Part shown: one piece after another, positions 49,906-61,782 of the stretch
How positions within the stretch are numbered: the stretch's first letter is position 1
Layout: the number at the start of each line of letters is the position of its first letter
DNA from: Grimontia marina
GTDB taxonomy: Bacteria; Pseudomonadota; Gammaproteobacteria; Enterobacterales; Vibrionaceae
NCBI RefSeq assembly: GCF_900060185.1
Contig: NZ_FIZY01000014.1
Coordinates: 1-64,000, forward strand
Length of the DNA: 64,000 nucleotides
Reading direction: 5' to 3'
Made by a program: the position numbers and the translations under genes
Notes under the pieces: generated by a model
What the model saw: the letters and a program-made list of their open reading frames with translations, nothing else
Told to the model about the DNA's origin: nothing
The model's database searches: none

Positions 49906-50748
49906 TTACTTCAAATGCTCTCCATGGAACCGGAGGTGATCTTCGATAAAGCTCGAAATGAAGTAGTAGCTGTGGTCGTAGCCTTCCTGCATTCGAAGCT
50001 CCAGCGGATAACCTGCTTCTTCTGCAGCTTGGAGCAAGTTTCCTGGCTTCAGTTGCTCATGCAGGAACTGGTCACCATCACCTTGATCAATCAGCATTGG
50101 CAAGTGCTTATCTGCTTTTTTGATTAAGGCGCAACTGTCGTATTCCAGCCAGGTTTGGCGGTCTTCACCTAAATAATTGGTAAAAGCCTTTTCGCCCCAA
50201 GGGACAGCAGCGGGATTCACAATTGGGCTGAATGCAGAAACAGAACGGTAATCGTCACTGTTTTTCAGTGCGATTGTCAGGGCACCGTGTCCCCCCATGC
50301 TGTGACCGGAAATCGCCTTCACATCACTGACCGGGAAGTGCGCTTCGATAACAGCAGGAAGCTCTTTTACCACGTAATCGTACATGTGATAGAAACGGTT
50401 CCAAGGTGCTTCGGTCGCATTCAGGTAGAAGCCAGCACCGATACCAAAATCGTACGCACCTTCAGGATCATCAGGAATATTGTCGCCACGTGGGCTGGTG
50501 TCAGGGGCAACGATAGCAATACCCAGCTCGGCAGCGACACGGTGTGCGCCGGCTTTCTGCATAAAGTTTTCGTCACTGCAGGTCAGTCCTGACAACCAGT
50601 AGAGCACCGGCACTCGATTGGATTCTGATGCTTGAGGAGGCAGGAAAATGGCGAAACGCATGTTGCAGTGAACAGTACGTGAGGTATGAGTGTACTGCTT
50701 ATGCCAACCGCCAAAACTGCGGTTACTGCTTATGTTTTCAAGACTCAT
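49906..50748 (-). CDS. fghA: S-formylglutathione hydrolase
   Basis: The enzyme hydrolyses S-formylglutathione to formate and glutathione, the second step of formaldehyde detoxification. I choose the ATG whose first base is 50748 (GGAG upstream), giving 280 residues. A TTG four codons earlier is less likely. The esterase fold shows [12 protein letters not shown], nucleophile S150 in S-G-H-S-M-G-G-H-G, the aspartate of D-Q-G-D-G-D-Q-F, and the histidine of G-Y-D-H-S-Y-Y-F. It lies downstream of adhC on the same strand. Confidence 0.96.
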   Translation of the reverse strand: MSLENISSNRSFGGWHKQYTHTSRTVHCNMRFAIFLPPQASESNRVPVLYWLSGLTCSDENFMQKAGAHRVAAELGIAIVAPDTSPRGDNIPDDPEGAYDFGIGAGFYLNATEAPWNRFYHMYDYVVKELPAVIEAHFPVSDVKAISGHSMGGHGALTIALKNSDDYRSVSAFSPIVNPAAVPWGEKAFTNYLGEDRQTWLEYDSCALIKKADKHLPMLIDQGDGDQFLHEQLKPGNLLQAAEEAGYPLELRMQEGYDHSYYFISSFIEDHLRFHGEHLK

Positions 50749-50761
50749 GTTGGACTCCAAA

Positions 50762-50784
50762 GCAGGCGGTTTTTCACCGCCTGC
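50762..50784 (-). other. Intercistronic hairpin between adhC and fghA
   Basis: The exact 9-base arms 50762-50770 and 50776-50784 with a 5-base loop are followed on the minus strand by only three T residues, then the fghA ribosome binding site. It could attenuate transcription, stabilise the adhC message or set the ratio of the two enzymes. Confidence 0.6.
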
Positions 50785-50808
50785 GTGGGGTTTATTTTGT
50801 GGCGTTGT

Positions 50809-51972
<1,164 letters not shown>

Positions 51973-52111
51973 TTAACGTCTAACCCTAGGCGATATAAGT
52001 TGAAGGAGCGAGTTCACTTTTGTGACACGCCGGAATTGAGTATTAGTCTATTTATTTCTAAACGTGTGATAATCCACTTGGATTGCAATTAACTTTTACT
52101 GGTGAGAAATA

Positions 52112-52996
52112 ATGTCGGATTGGCAAGGGGTTTCAGAGTTTCTGGCTGTGGTCGAAACGGCCAGCTTTACCAAAGCAGCTAAGCGGTTAGGCGCATCGAC
52201 CGCGCATGTCAGCAGACAGGTAGCATTGCTGGAGGAGAGGCTCAATACCCGCCTTTTATTTCGCACCACGCGAAAGGTTTCAACCACAGAAGAAGGTGAT
52301 ATTTACTATCAACATTGCCGCTTGTTAGCTGATGGCCTGAAAGAGGCAGAGAGTGCAGTGACTCAGTTGCACGAGACGCCGAATGGACACATTAAGCTAA
52401 CAGCGCCTGTGACCTATGGGGAAAAAGTGGTGATGCCGCTGATCCTCGATTTCATGCAAGCCTACCCCGAAATTCAAATAGAGGTCGACCTGACCAATGC
52501 GACGCTAGACCTTGTCGACTCATCTTGTGATGTGGCGTTAAGGTTAGGGCGCTTGGTGGACTCCTCCATGGTGTGCAAGCGCCTGGCTACACGTCGTTTG
52601 ATTGTTTGCGGTTCGCCAGATTACCTCTCCAAATTTGGTACCCCCCATACGCTTTCCGAACTGGCACAACATAATTGCCTCCGTGGTCAGCATGACTACT
52701 GGCGTTTTAGAGAGGAGGGTAAGGAGCGCTCTGTACGTGTTCGTGGCAACCTTCGATGCAACAGTGGTATTGCCTTGCTGGATGCCGCAATTCGCGGTAA
52801 TGGGTTAATTCAGCTTCCGGATTATTACTTGCAGGAGGCGTTGGAAAGCGGTGAGGTCGTCAAGGTGCTGAATGCTTACGAGGATTTGGAAGAGGGGATT
52901 TGGGCGCTGTTCCCCCACCGCCGACTGCAGCCTCTTCGCGTTAAACTGCTGGTGGATTTTCTGGCGGCTAAACTGGCGAATCAGGCTAAGGATTGA
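52112..52996 (+). CDS. LysR-family transcriptional regulator, divergent from adhC-fghA
   Basis: The 294 residues have an N-terminal winged helix (F-T-K-A-A-K-R-L-G-A-S-T-A-H-V-S-R-Q-V, about 19-37) and a C-terminal periplasmic-binding-like effector domain. The shared 170-base upstream region with adhC suggests it controls the formaldehyde detoxification operon and itself, which is the usual logic for divergent LysR genes. That link is an inference. I cannot identify the ligand. The ATG at 52112 lies after GGTGAGA. Confidence 0.9.
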   Translation: MSDWQGVSEFLAVVETASFTKAAKRLGASTAHVSRQVALLEERLNTRLLFRTTRKVSTTEEGDIYYQHCRLLADGLKEAESAVTQLHETPNGHIKLTAPVTYGEKVVMPLILDFMQAYPEIQIEVDLTNATLDLVDSSCDVALRLGRLVDSSMVCKRLATRRLIVCGSPDYLSKFGTPHTLSELAQHNCLRGQHDYWRFREEGKERSVRVRGNLRCNSGIALLDAAIRGNGLIQLPDYYLQEALESGEVVKVLNAYEDLEEGIWALFPHRRLQPLRVKLLVDFLAAKLANQAKD

Positions 52997-53041
52997 GGAG
53001 CATGGAGTGATATACTCCGGCGCATAGCAAGATTGAAGTAA

Positions 53042-53727
<686 letters not shown>

Positions 53728-53740
53728 CGTCGTTCCTTTT

Positions 53741-53770
53741 AAAAAATAAGCGCAGCCTCGCTGCGCTTAT
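53741..53770 (-). terminator. Terminator of mltF, just upstream of the small basic ORF
   Basis: The arms 53746-53756 and 53760-53770 form an 11-base stem with a 3-base loop. On the minus strand they are followed by T residues that run into the ribosome binding site of the small ORF. The ORF therefore relies on read-through or on a promoter near 53771-53810, where TATAAA-like sequence occurs. Confidence 0.85.
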
Positions 53771-53848
53771 AGGTATTTATAATCATCTTTTATTAAAGCA
53801 CGATGACAGCATGATTCTCTGATAAACCCCGTTCTTCCTGTTGGCTTA

Positions 53849-55387
53849 TTATTGAGCTTCCGGCGTTTTTTCCGCACTCTCTGCTTCATCTGTTACGGGG
53901 GCCGATTCAAGCGTATCAATAACCTCACTTACCCCTTCACCGGGTACATCTTCTACTATGATGGTTTGCAATCCTTCAAGGTCGTCAGCGATATCACTGG
54001 TGATAGCCTCTGCTTTATCCTGATCATAGCCAACAATACTCTGGTAGTAGCGACGGATATTTTCTACATAGCTGAGTGCTTCGTAACCACGCGCATAACC
54101 GTAGCGGGTTTGCTTGTAGTACTGGCGTTTGGCCAATAGTGGCAGACGTTGTTTCACATCCGCCCAAGAGTCTGGGTTTCCACCCTGTGCCTTGGTCAGA
54201 CGGCGAGCGTCCATCATATGGCCGAAGCCAATGTTGTAGGAAGCCAACGCAAACCAGATTTTCTCGTGCTCGTTAACGCTGTCTGGCACACGGTGCAGCA
54301 TTTTGCGCAAGTACTCGGCGCCGCCTCGGATGCTTTGCTCCGGGTCGAGTCGGTTTTTAACACCTACAGATTTGGCTGTTGGCAGCGTCAACATCATCAT
54401 GCCGCGAACGCCAGTTGGAGAGACGGCGCGTGGGTTCCAGTGAGATTCCTGATAAGAAAGAGCGGCAAGCAAGCGCCAGTCAAACTCGTCGGCATATTTC
54501 TTAAACAATGGTTCCCATTTCGGCAACTTGGTATCGATAGCGCGCAGAAAGGCGCGGGTATCCACAAAGTCGAAGCTGTCTACATGGCCGAAGTATTTCT
54601 CTTCAAGTGCTGCCAGTTCACCGCTTTGGGTTTTCTTGCCGAAAAACTCAATCATTAAAGCGTAAACACTGTCGTCCTGTGATTTTTTCATGAACCAGGC
54701 AACAGGCTCATCTTCAGTTAAATCCAATGCAACTGTGATGGTTGGGTGGGTGCGTTGTACCAATGCAATATCGACAGAGTCAGCGATAGTGAAGTCCAGC
54801 TTGCCATCGGCAACTTGTTTGAGAAGCTCATCGTCATCTATGTCTTTGACACTTTCCCAGACAAGCTCTGGGTATTCGCGCTGAATCGCCTTTAGGGTAA
54901 GGGCATGACTTGAGCCTTCAACGACAGCAACGCGAGCCCCATCTTTGTTTAACTCAGTGAGGTGCCGTGGACGCCAATGGCCATTTTTGTAAACCAGTTG
55001 TTGGCTAACATAGTAGTAAGCTGGTCCCGGACGGAAATGTTCGAGGCGGTCTTTGGTGATGGTTAAACCTGCGGCTATGATGTCAACATCACCACGTTCA
55101 AGGGCAGGGAAAAGCCCAGACAGGGTATAGGCTGGTTGCATCTCAAGCTTAACGCCCAGACTTTGGGCAAATTGGGAGGCGAGTTCATAGTCGAGGCCTG
55201 TCGGGCCATCGGGGCCGATGTAGTATGAAAGCTGGTTGTTCAGGGTGCCTACACGCAATACGCCGCGATCGCGGATTTTTTCCAGCGCCGTTCTGTCGTC
55301 GTACTTCCACTCGCAGCCAGCGAGAAAAAGTATCAGAAAAAAGCCAGTGAGTAGTGTGTAGGTTCGTTTTACAGCGTTCTGGTTCAA
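53849..55387 (-). CDS. mltF: Membrane-bound lytic murein transglycosylase F
   Basis: MltF cleaves peptidoglycan glycan strands with anhydro-product formation. I prefer the TTG whose first base is 55387, giving 512 residues and a sensible lipoprotein signal ending L-F-L-A-G-C. The frame continues 24 codons upstream to another TTG without a good signal. An N-terminal solute-binding-like domain (V-G-T-L-N-N-Q-L-S-Y) precedes the transglycosylase domain. That domain has the catalytic glutamate in S-Y-Q-E-S-H-W-N-P and the motifs G-V-R-G-M-M-M-L and A-S-Y-N-I-G-F-G-H. It is divergent from purL. Confidence 0.94.
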   Translation of the reverse strand: MNQNAVKRTYTLLTGFFLILFLAGCEWKYDDRTALEKIRDRGVLRVGTLNNQLSYYIGPDGPTGLDYELASQFAQSLGVKLEMQPAYTLSGLFPALERGDVDIIAAGLTITKDRLEHFRPGPAYYYVSQQLVYKNGHWRPRHLTELNKDGARVAVVEGSSHALTLKAIQREYPELVWESVKDIDDDELLKQVADGKLDFTIADSVDIALVQRTHPTITVALDLTEDEPVAWFMKKSQDDSVYALMIEFFGKKTQSGELAALEEKYFGHVDSFDFVDTRAFLRAIDTKLPKWEPLFKKYADEFDWRLLAALSYQESHWNPRAVSPTGVRGMMMLTLPTAKSVGVKNRLDPEQSIRGGAEYLRKMLHRVPDSVNEHEKIWFALASYNIGFGHMMDARRLTKAQGGNPDSWADVKQRLPLLAKRQYYKQTRYGYARGYEALSYVENIRRYYQSIVGYDQDKAEAITSDIADDLEGLQTIIVEDVPGEGVSEVIDTLESAPVTDEAESAEKTPEAQ

Positions 55388-55514
55388 AAAATTATGCTCA
55401 CTCGTATTTCGTAGGACTGTTATATCAAAGCTGGCTGGACGCGGAAAGTTAAGCAGCAACCGTTACTTGGCGAATACTCAGAATAGTGACAATAAACGCC
55501 AGTCAAAAAAAGTT

Positions 55515-55565
55515 ACGCAAACGGTTGCGTCAAGTGTTACGTCGCTCACCTTTTTACCCTATAAT
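55515..55565 (+). promoter_or_regulatory. purL promoter and PurR operator
   Basis: ACGCAAACGGTTGCGT (55515-55530) is a near-perfect PurR palindrome. A perfect -10 TATAAT (55560-55565) lies 30 bases on, with a weak -35 TTACGT (55537-55542) at 17-base spacing. The site lies just upstream of the -35. Regulation of purL by PurR is known in E. coli. Confidence 0.85.
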
Positions 55566-55685
55566 ACCGCCCCGAAGCCTTTAGAAGTGGTATCGACATG
55601 GCTCTCCAATCTCATTTGCGCAATGTAAATCATGGGGTTAGGTCAATATCACTTTAATTCACTGCTAACCGAGAGACGTACGCAC

Positions 55686-58600
55686 ATGGAAATTTTGCGT
55701 GGTTCCCCCGCTCTGTCCGAATTTCGAGTCCAAAAACTGCTGGAAAGCTGCAAAGCAAATGATTTGCCTGTCACCAGCCTCTATGCAGAGTATATCCACT
55801 TTGCTGATCTCAGCGCGCCTTTGGGTGAGGACGAAAAGCAAAAACTGGATCGCTTGCTCACTTATGGTCCAACGATCGCAGAGCACGCACCTACAGGAAC
55901 TCTCTTCCTTGTAACACCACGCCCCGGCACCATCTCCCCTTGGTCCTCTAAAGCGACCGACATCGCCCGCAACTGTGGCCTAGCCCAAATCAAACGCCTT
56001 GAACGTGGCACTGCTTACTATGTCGAGTTGTCTGGTGAGCTGTCAGAAACACAGAAAAAGACGCTGACTGGCCTGCTTCACGATCGCATGATGGAAGTGG
56101 TATTCGGACAGTTCGAAGAAGCTTCTGCATTGTTCCAAGCGGCAACACCTGCACCAATGACGGCAGTTGATGTCTTGGGTGGCGGACGCGAAGCGCTGGA
56201 AAGGGCCAACGTTGAGTTGGGTCTGGCACTGGCGGAAGACGAAATTGATTATCTGGTGGAAAGCTTCACCAAGCTGGGTCGTAACCCGAACGACATCGAA
56301 CTGATGATGTTTGCACAAGCAAACTCAGAGCATTGTCGTCACAAGATCTTCAACGCAGACTGGACCATCGATGGTGTTGAACAGCGAAAGAGCCTGTTCA
56401 AGATGATCAAAAACACTTTCGAACACAACAGTGACTACGTGTTGTCAGCGTACAAAGACAACGCAGCTGTGATGACGGGTTCTAATGTGGGTCGATTCTT
56501 CCCGAATCCAGAGTCACGCCAATATGATTACCATCAGGAAGACGCACATATCTTGATGAAAGTGGAAACCCACAACCACCCAACGGCGATTTCTCCATGG
56601 CCAGGTGCTTCAACCGGCTCTGGTGGTGAAATCCGCGACGAAGGCGCAACCGGTATCGGCGGTAAGCCAAAAGCGGGATTGGTTGGTTTTACAGTATCTA
56701 ACCTGCGTATCCCGGGCTTTGAGCAGCCTTGGGAAACTGATTTCGGCAAGCCAAACCGCATTGTGAACGCGCTGGATATTATGCTGGAAGGTCCTCTGGG
56801 TGGCGCCGCTTTTAACAACGAATTTGGCCGTCCGAACCTGCTGGGTTACTTCCGTACTTACGAGGAAAAAGTGACCTCGCACAACGGTGAAGAAGTACGT
56901 GGTTACCACAAGCCAATCATGATTGCGGGCGGCATGGGCAATATCCGTGATCAGCACGTGCAGAAAAAAGAAATCCCAGTCGGCGCGAAGTTGATTGTTC
57001 TTGGCGGCCCTGCGATGAATATCGGTCTGGGCGGTGGTGCTGCGTCGTCAATGGCGTCTGGCCAGTCGACCGAAGACCTGGATTTTGCTTCTGTTCAGCG
57101 TGAAAACCCTGAGATGGAACGACGCTGTCAGGAAGTCATTGACCGCTGTTGGCAGCTTGGCGAGCAAAACCCAATTGCGTTTATCCACGACGTGGGCGCG
57201 GGTGGTATTTCGAATGCCTTGCCTGAGCTGGTGGATGACGGCGAGCGCGGCGGTAAATTCCAGCTGCGTGACGTACCGAATGACGAGCCGGGTATGAGCC
57301 CACTGGCAATTTGGTGTAACGAATCTCAAGAACGCTATGTGATGGCGGTTGCGCCAGAAAACATGGACGTGTTCGATGCTATCTGTAAGCGCGAACGTGC
57401 ACCTTACGCGGTGGTAGGTGAAGCGACTGAAGAGCGTCACCTGACGCTGGAAGACAGCCACTTTGACAGCACGCCTATAGACATGCCGATGGACATTCTG
57501 CTTGGCAAGCCACCGAAAATGCATCGTGACGTGACCTCTCTGAAAGTGGAGGGTCAGACGATTGTCCGTGACGGTATCAACATCGAAGAAGCGACCCAGC
57601 GTGTGCTGCGTTTGCCTTCGGTGGCAGAGAAAACCTTCCTTATCACCATCGGTGACCGCACCGTGACGGGTTTGGTTGCGCGTGACCAAATGGTCGGCCC
57701 TTGGCAGGTGCCTGTGGCGAACTGTGCGGTAACGGCTGCTAGTTATGACACTTACCACGGTGAAGCGATGTCCATGGGTGAGCGCACGCCAGTTGCACTG
57801 CTGGACTTTGCTGCGTCTGCACGTCTGGCTGTTGCGGAATCCCTGACTAACATTGCTTGTTCTGACATCGGCGACCTGAAGCGCATTAAGCTGTCTGCAA
57901 ACTGGATGGCAGCAGCGGGCCATCCGGGCGAAGATGCTGGTCTGTATGAAGCAGTGAAAGCGGTGGGTGAAGAGCTTTGTCCAGCGCTGGATCTGACTAT
58001 TCCTGTGGGTAAAGACTCGATGTCGATGAAGACCCGCTGGGACGAGAAGGGCGAGCAGAAAGAAAACACCTCGCCACTGTCTTTGATCATTACCGCATTC
58101 GGCCGTGTCGAAGACGTACGTAAGACAGTAACGCCTCAGCTTCGCACTGACAAAGGCGACAGTGCACTGGTATTGGTCGACCTTGGTCAAGGCCAAAACC
58201 GTATGGGTGCAACTGCACTGGCGCAGGTTTACAAGCAGCTGGGTGACAAACCTGCTGATGTTGACAGCCCAGAGCTGCTGAAAGGCTTCTTCAACGCGAT
58301 GCAAACGCTGGTTCGCGACGAAAAACTGCTGGCTTACCATGACCGTGGTGACGGTGGCCTTTATGTGACACTGGCGGAAATGGCGTTTGCTGGTCACGTT
58401 GGCTTAGAAGTGGATATCAACACCCTGTCTGCTGAAGGCGAGTGCAGCGACGAGCTGGCAGCGTTGTTCAACGAAGAGTTGGGCGCTGTTGTTCAGGTTC
58501 GCACCGAAGATTTGGATTCTGTGCTGTCGACGCTGTCTGCACACGGCCTGGAAGCATGTAGCCATGTGATTGGCACCCTGACAGAAGACGATGCTCTCCG

Positions 58601-59594
58601 TGTCTGGAATGGTGATGCACTGGTGCTGGATCAGAACCGTACTGAGCTTCGTACCATTTGGGCGGAAACCACTTACCAAATGCAGGCAATGCGTGATAAT
58701 CCACGCGGTGCTCAGCAAGAGTTTGATGCGAAGAAAGACGTTACCGATCCAGGTCTGTCAGCGAACCTGACCTTCGATGTTCAGGAAGACGTGGCGGCAC
58801 CGTTTATCACAATGGGTGCGCGTCCTCAAATGGCAATTTTGCGTGAGCAGGGCGTAAACTCCCACGTTGAAATGGCAGCGGCGTTTGACCGCGCTGGCTT
58901 TGATGCTAAAGACGTTCACATGAGCGACGTGCTGGCAGGCAACATTTCGCTGGAAGAGTTCAACGGCTTAGTAGCTTGTGGCGGCTTCTCATACGGCGAC
59001 GTGTTGGGCGCTGGTGAAGGTTGGGCGAAATCTATCCTGTTCAACGAGCAGGCGCGTGACCAGTTTGAGCGTTTCTTCCATCGCGGCGATTCGTTCGCAC
59101 TGGGAGTGTGTAACGGCTGTCAGATGCTGTCTAACCTGCACGAACTGATTCTAGGCGCTGACTTGTGGCCTCGTTTCGTTCGCAACGAATCTGAGCGCTT
59201 TGAAGCACGCTTTAGCCTCGTTCAGGTTCAGGAAAACCCATCTTTGTTCCTGAGCGGTATGGCGGGCTCTCACATGCCTATCGCGGTTTCTCATGGCGAA
59301 GGCCGTGTAGAAGTGCGTGATGCTGAGCATCTGGCTGCGATCGAGCAATCAGGTACGGTTGCACTGCGTTACCTGGATAACTTCGGTAAGGTGACTCAGG
59401 ATTACCCGGCGAACCCGAACGGTTCACCAAATGGTATTACCGGTCTGACAACCCGTGATGGTCGTGTGACCATCATGATGCCGCACCCAGAGCGTGTATT
59501 CCGTACTGTGGCGAACTCATGGCACCCAGATAACTGGGGTGAAGACAGCCCTTGGATGCGTATGTTCCGTAACGCGCGCGTCAAGCTGGGCTAA
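55686..59594 (+). CDS. purL: Phosphoribosylformylglycinamidine synthase
   Basis: PurL performs the fourth step of purine synthesis, making FGAM from FGAR, glutamine and ATP. The ATG at 55686 gives 1302 residues and the family start [10 protein letters not shown]. The in-frame extension to 55632 is not conserved. The protein has an N-terminal PurS-like domain, two AIR-synthase-like halves ([21 protein letters not shown]) and a C-terminal glutamine amidotransferase domain. That domain has the cysteine of G-V-C-N-G-C-Q-M and the P-H-P-E-R-V-F motif. Confidence 0.98.
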   Translation: MEILRGSPALSEFRVQKLLESCKANDLPVTSLYAEYIHFADLSAPLGEDEKQKLDRLLTYGPTIAEHAPTGTLFLVTPRPGTISPWSSKATDIARNCGLAQIKRLERGTAYYVELSGELSETQKKTLTGLLHDRMMEVVFGQFEEASALFQAATPAPMTAVDVLGGGREALERANVELGLALAEDEIDYLVESFTKLGRNPNDIELMMFAQANSEHCRHKIFNADWTIDGVEQRKSLFKMIKNTFEHNSDYVLSAYKDNAAVMTGSNVGRFFPNPESRQYDYHQEDAHILMKVETHNHPTAISPWPGASTGSGGEIRDEGATGIGGKPKAGLVGFTVSNLRIPGFEQPWETDFGKPNRIVNALDIMLEGPLGGAAFNNEFGRPNLLGYFRTYEEKVTSHNGEEVRGYHKPIMIAGGMGNIRDQHVQKKEIPVGAKLIVLGGPAMNIGLGGGAASSMASGQSTEDLDFASVQRENPEMERRCQEVIDRCWQLGEQNPIAFIHDVGAGGISNALPELVDDGERGGKFQLRDVPNDEPGMSPLAIWCNESQERYVMAVAPENMDVFDAICKRERAPYAVVGEATEERHLTLEDSHFDSTPIDMPMDILLGKPPKMHRDVTSLKVEGQTIVRDGINIEEATQRVLRLPSVAEKTFLITIGDRTVTGLVARDQMVGPWQVPVANCAVTAASYDTYHGEAMSMGERTPVALLDFAASARLAVAESLTNIACSDIGDLKRIKLSANWMAAAGHPGEDAGLYEAVKAVGEELCPALDLTIPVGKDSMSMKTRWDEKGEQKENTSPLSLIITAFGRVEDVRKTVTPQLRTDKGDSALVLVDLGQGQNRMGATALAQVYKQLGDKPADVDSPELLKGFFNAMQTLVRDEKLLAYHDRGDGGLYVTLAEMAFAGHVGLEVDINTLSAEGECSDELAALFNEELGAVVQVRTEDLDSVLSTLSAHGLEACSHVIGTLTEDDALRVWNGDALVLDQNRTELRTIWAETTYQMQAMRDNPRGAQQEFDAKKDVTDPGLSANLTFDVQEDVAAPFITMGARPQMAILREQGVNSHVEMAAAFDRAGFDAKDVHMSDVLAGNISLEEFNGLVACGGFSYGDVLGAGEGWAKSILFNEQARDQFERFFHRGDSFALGVCNGCQMLSNLHELILGADLWPRFVRNESERFEARFSLVQVQENPSLFLSGMAGSHMPIAVSHGEGRVEVRDAEHLAAIEQSGTVALRYLDNFGKVTQDYPANPNGSPNGITGLTTRDGRVTIMMPHPERVFRTVANSWHPDNWGEDSPWMRMFRNARVKLG

Positions 59595-59626
59595 TCAGGA
59601 CGTTTTAAACACCAAACTTGTGACAC

Positions 59627-59657
59627 AAGCCGCTACCTTCTGGTGGCGGCTTTTTTA
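59627..59657 (+). terminator. Terminator of purL
   Basis: The 11-base arms 59627-59637 and 59642-59652 (one G-U pair) with a 4-base loop are followed by a T-run. Confidence 0.92.
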
Positions 59658-59721
59658 TCCGATTGCATCCTGTATCGGCAAGAGGGTAAAGTGTTCCGGC
59701 AATTTTACGGAGAGAAATGCA

Positions 59722-60159
59722 ATGGACAGTGCGATCAGCTTTACGCTCATTCCTTCCGGAACAATGCCGGATTCCCTTCAGCGCCGTTTTCCTTCGCTGG
59801 CAAAACTAAACGATCCTGAATCGACGAAAGAGCTCCCTATGTTGGTTGCCGAAAAAAAGGGTGAACCTGTTGCTGTGGCTGTGCTTCAACATGAAAAGCG
59901 CCATAACGGCATCATGGTTGAAGATGCAACCTTAACCCTGCTTGAAGTCGATCAGGCAAGCCGTCTGCAGGGGATAGGTAAAAACCTACTGAATGCGCTA
60001 GAGGCCTATGCCGCAACCGTCACTTGCGAGCTTAAAGTGGACTGCGGTGCAGTCATTGGACGTAAACCTATGCAGGTGCTGTTGACCAATTCCGGCTACG
60101 AGCCTCCTTTTGCTTGTGGTGAAACTAAAACCACGACGTGGAAGAAGTCTCTAGTTTAA
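59722..60159 (+). CDS. GNAT-like acetyltransferase, substrate unknown
   Basis: The ATG at 59722 (GGAGAG upstream) gives 145 residues. The upstream part of the open frame overlaps purL and its terminator and is not coding. A GNAT acetyl-CoA-binding signature is visible as S-R-L-Q-G-I-G-K-N-L-L-N-A-L-E near residues 78-92. The N-terminal third is unremarkable. I do not recognise the precise family or substrate. It lies between purL and glnB and appears to be its own small unit. Confidence 0.7.
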   Translation: MDSAISFTLIPSGTMPDSLQRRFPSLAKLNDPESTKELPMLVAEKKGEPVAVAVLQHEKRHNGIMVEDATLTLLEVDQASRLQGIGKNLLNALEAYAATVTCELKVDCGAVIGRKPMQVLLTNSGYEPPFACGETKTTTWKKSLV

Positions 60160-60223
60160 TAAGGGATTCTATTTAGGAAAACCGCGCCAACGGGGTGGTA
60201 TAAGGTTACAATTAAAGTAGTGA

Positions 60224-60598
<375 letters not shown>

Positions 60599-60618
60599 TC
60601 GCCTAACTGACTATTGAT

Positions 60619-60650
60619 AAAAGACCGCCGACTGGCGGTCTTTTCGTTTC
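60619..60650. terminator. Convergent terminator between glnB and the YitT-family gene
   Basis: The 11-base arms AAAAGACCGCC (60619-60629) and its complement (60634-60644) have a 4-base loop and T-rich flank, 20 bases after glnB. The symmetry lets it serve both strands. Confidence 0.92.
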
Positions 60651-60658
60651 AATTGCGT

Positions 60659-61264
60659 TTAATAACAAACCACATAGCGGTCTGGCCTATGGTTCATGGT
60701 TAGCACTAGGTTCAGTACAAATGCCCCAATTACCGAACAGGCAAGCAGCCATGGTGAGACAAAAAAGAATGAAGCCAGCAGGATCGCAATATCAATTGTC
60801 ATCTGAACGTTGCCTGCGCGAATGCCAAACTTATCCTGGCAGAAGAGAGCCATTACATTAAAACCGCCAAGGCTTGCGTTGTGACGAAAGATCATCAACA
60901 TGCCCACACCCATTAGAAGACCGCCAATCAAACCGCAGTAAAGTGGTTGAAGCCAGCCGATGGTAAATACATGGGAGATGTGGTCAACGATTAACGAAAC
61001 CATAGCGCCTACAAAAACACTGCGTAGGGCAAACTGGGTACCGAAACGGTGCCATCCCATGATGTAGAAAGGCACGTTCATTAGAAAGTAAAGGGTACCG
61101 AAAGAGAGGTCGGTAAACTGGGCGACTAAAAGTGCCAGACCTGTCGTACCACCAGTCAGCAAGCCTGCTTGCTGAAGGAAATAAACACCCTGTGCCACAA
61201 TGAACGCACCAGACAGGATCGCAATCATGTCTTCTAACTGTGAATGTTTGGGCTGATAGCTCAA
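60659..61264 (-). CDS. YitT-family (DUF161) membrane protein
   Basis: The 201-residue protein has five to six hydrophobic segments. The family stretch L-L-T-G-G-T-T-G-L-A-L-L lies near residue 35, and a second conserved S-L-G-G-F-N-V lies near residue 130. Function in the family is unknown. I accept a TTG start (first base 61264) because AGGAG lies eight bases upstream. The first ATG is 12 codons later and would cut the N-terminus. The gene is divergent from glyA across about 500 bases. Confidence 0.85.
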   Translation of the reverse strand: MSYQPKHSQLEDMIAILSGAFIVAQGVYFLQQAGLLTGGTTGLALLVAQFTDLSFGTLYFLMNVPFYIMGWHRFGTQFALRSVFVGAMVSLIVDHISHVFTIGWLQPLYCGLIGGLLMGVGMLMIFRHNASLGGFNVMALFCQDKFGIRAGNVQMTIDIAILLASFFFVSPWLLACSVIGAFVLNLVLTMNHRPDRYVVCY

Positions 61265-61521
61265 CGCAATAACTCCTAAAATGTGTCGTTTTTAAAGGGA
61301 TTCACGACGCAAGAATGTACTCGCAAAAAGCCGGGATGCTTGATTCTCTCTGGAATCATTCCACGGCACTGCTTTCACTATAAGCGAATGAAAAGCAGGG
61401 CATCTTAAAGAGATTGTATAAGGGAGAAAAGAGGCGGGATGAACTTGCGTAAGCGCTTGTGTCACCAACGGCTTACGGAGTGTAAAGTTCTGTGGTTTAC
61501 AGTATGTGACATTGGTCAATG

Positions 61522-61534
61522 TGAATTCAATTCA
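61522..61534 (+). promoter_or_regulatory. MetR-like binding site upstream of glyA
   Basis: TGAATTCAATTCA fits the MetR consensus TGAA-N5-TTCA exactly. In E. coli MetR activates glyA from such sites, so the position is sensible. The motif is short and could be chance, and the site lies about 80 bases before the putative -10. Confidence 0.5.
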
Positions 61535-61640
61535 TGATTGGAATGAGAAAAGACCATGTTCACTCAGGCAAAAAAAATGTGATTCCTACTACCTGTTGCG
61601 CAACAAATTTTGTAGAATCGCAGCCAATAGGAATGCAATG

Positions 61641-61656
61641 ACGAAAACGTTTGCGT
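61641..61656 (+). promoter_or_regulatory. PurR operator upstream of glyA
   Basis: ACGAAAACGTTTGCGT is the exact reverse complement of the E. coli PurR consensus ACGCAAACGTTTTCGT. It lies 23 bases after a -10-like TAGAAT (61613-61618), a position where bound repressor would block initiation or elongation. PurR control of glyA is established in E. coli. Confidence 0.85.
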
Positions 61657-61782
61657 CCGCGTGGATACTGGCGTTTTCAATTTGGTGTAAATCAACCCAA
61701 GCCAGGTTGAGCAGATAATTTGCCAGCGCGAGTTATCCGGTCAACTTGGTACCCAGGGAACTATCTGAGTCAGGAGATACAG

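Larger units (their letters stand above)
61265..61782. other. Intergenic control region between the YitT-family gene and glyA
   Basis: No gene is apparent. The glyA side holds a MetR-like site (61522-61534), an exact palindrome GTTGCGCAAC (61595-61604), a -10-like TAGAAT (61613-61618) and a PurR box (61641-61656). The leader after these is about 130 bases long, with GGAG seven bases before the glyA ATG. The other half contains the ribosome binding site and presumably the promoter of the YitT-family gene. Confidence 0.6.

Noticed and set aside
59494-59721. Extended GNAT reading frame overlapping the end of purL
   Set aside because: It passes through the purL coding end and its terminator. The ATG at 59722 has a good ribosome binding site.
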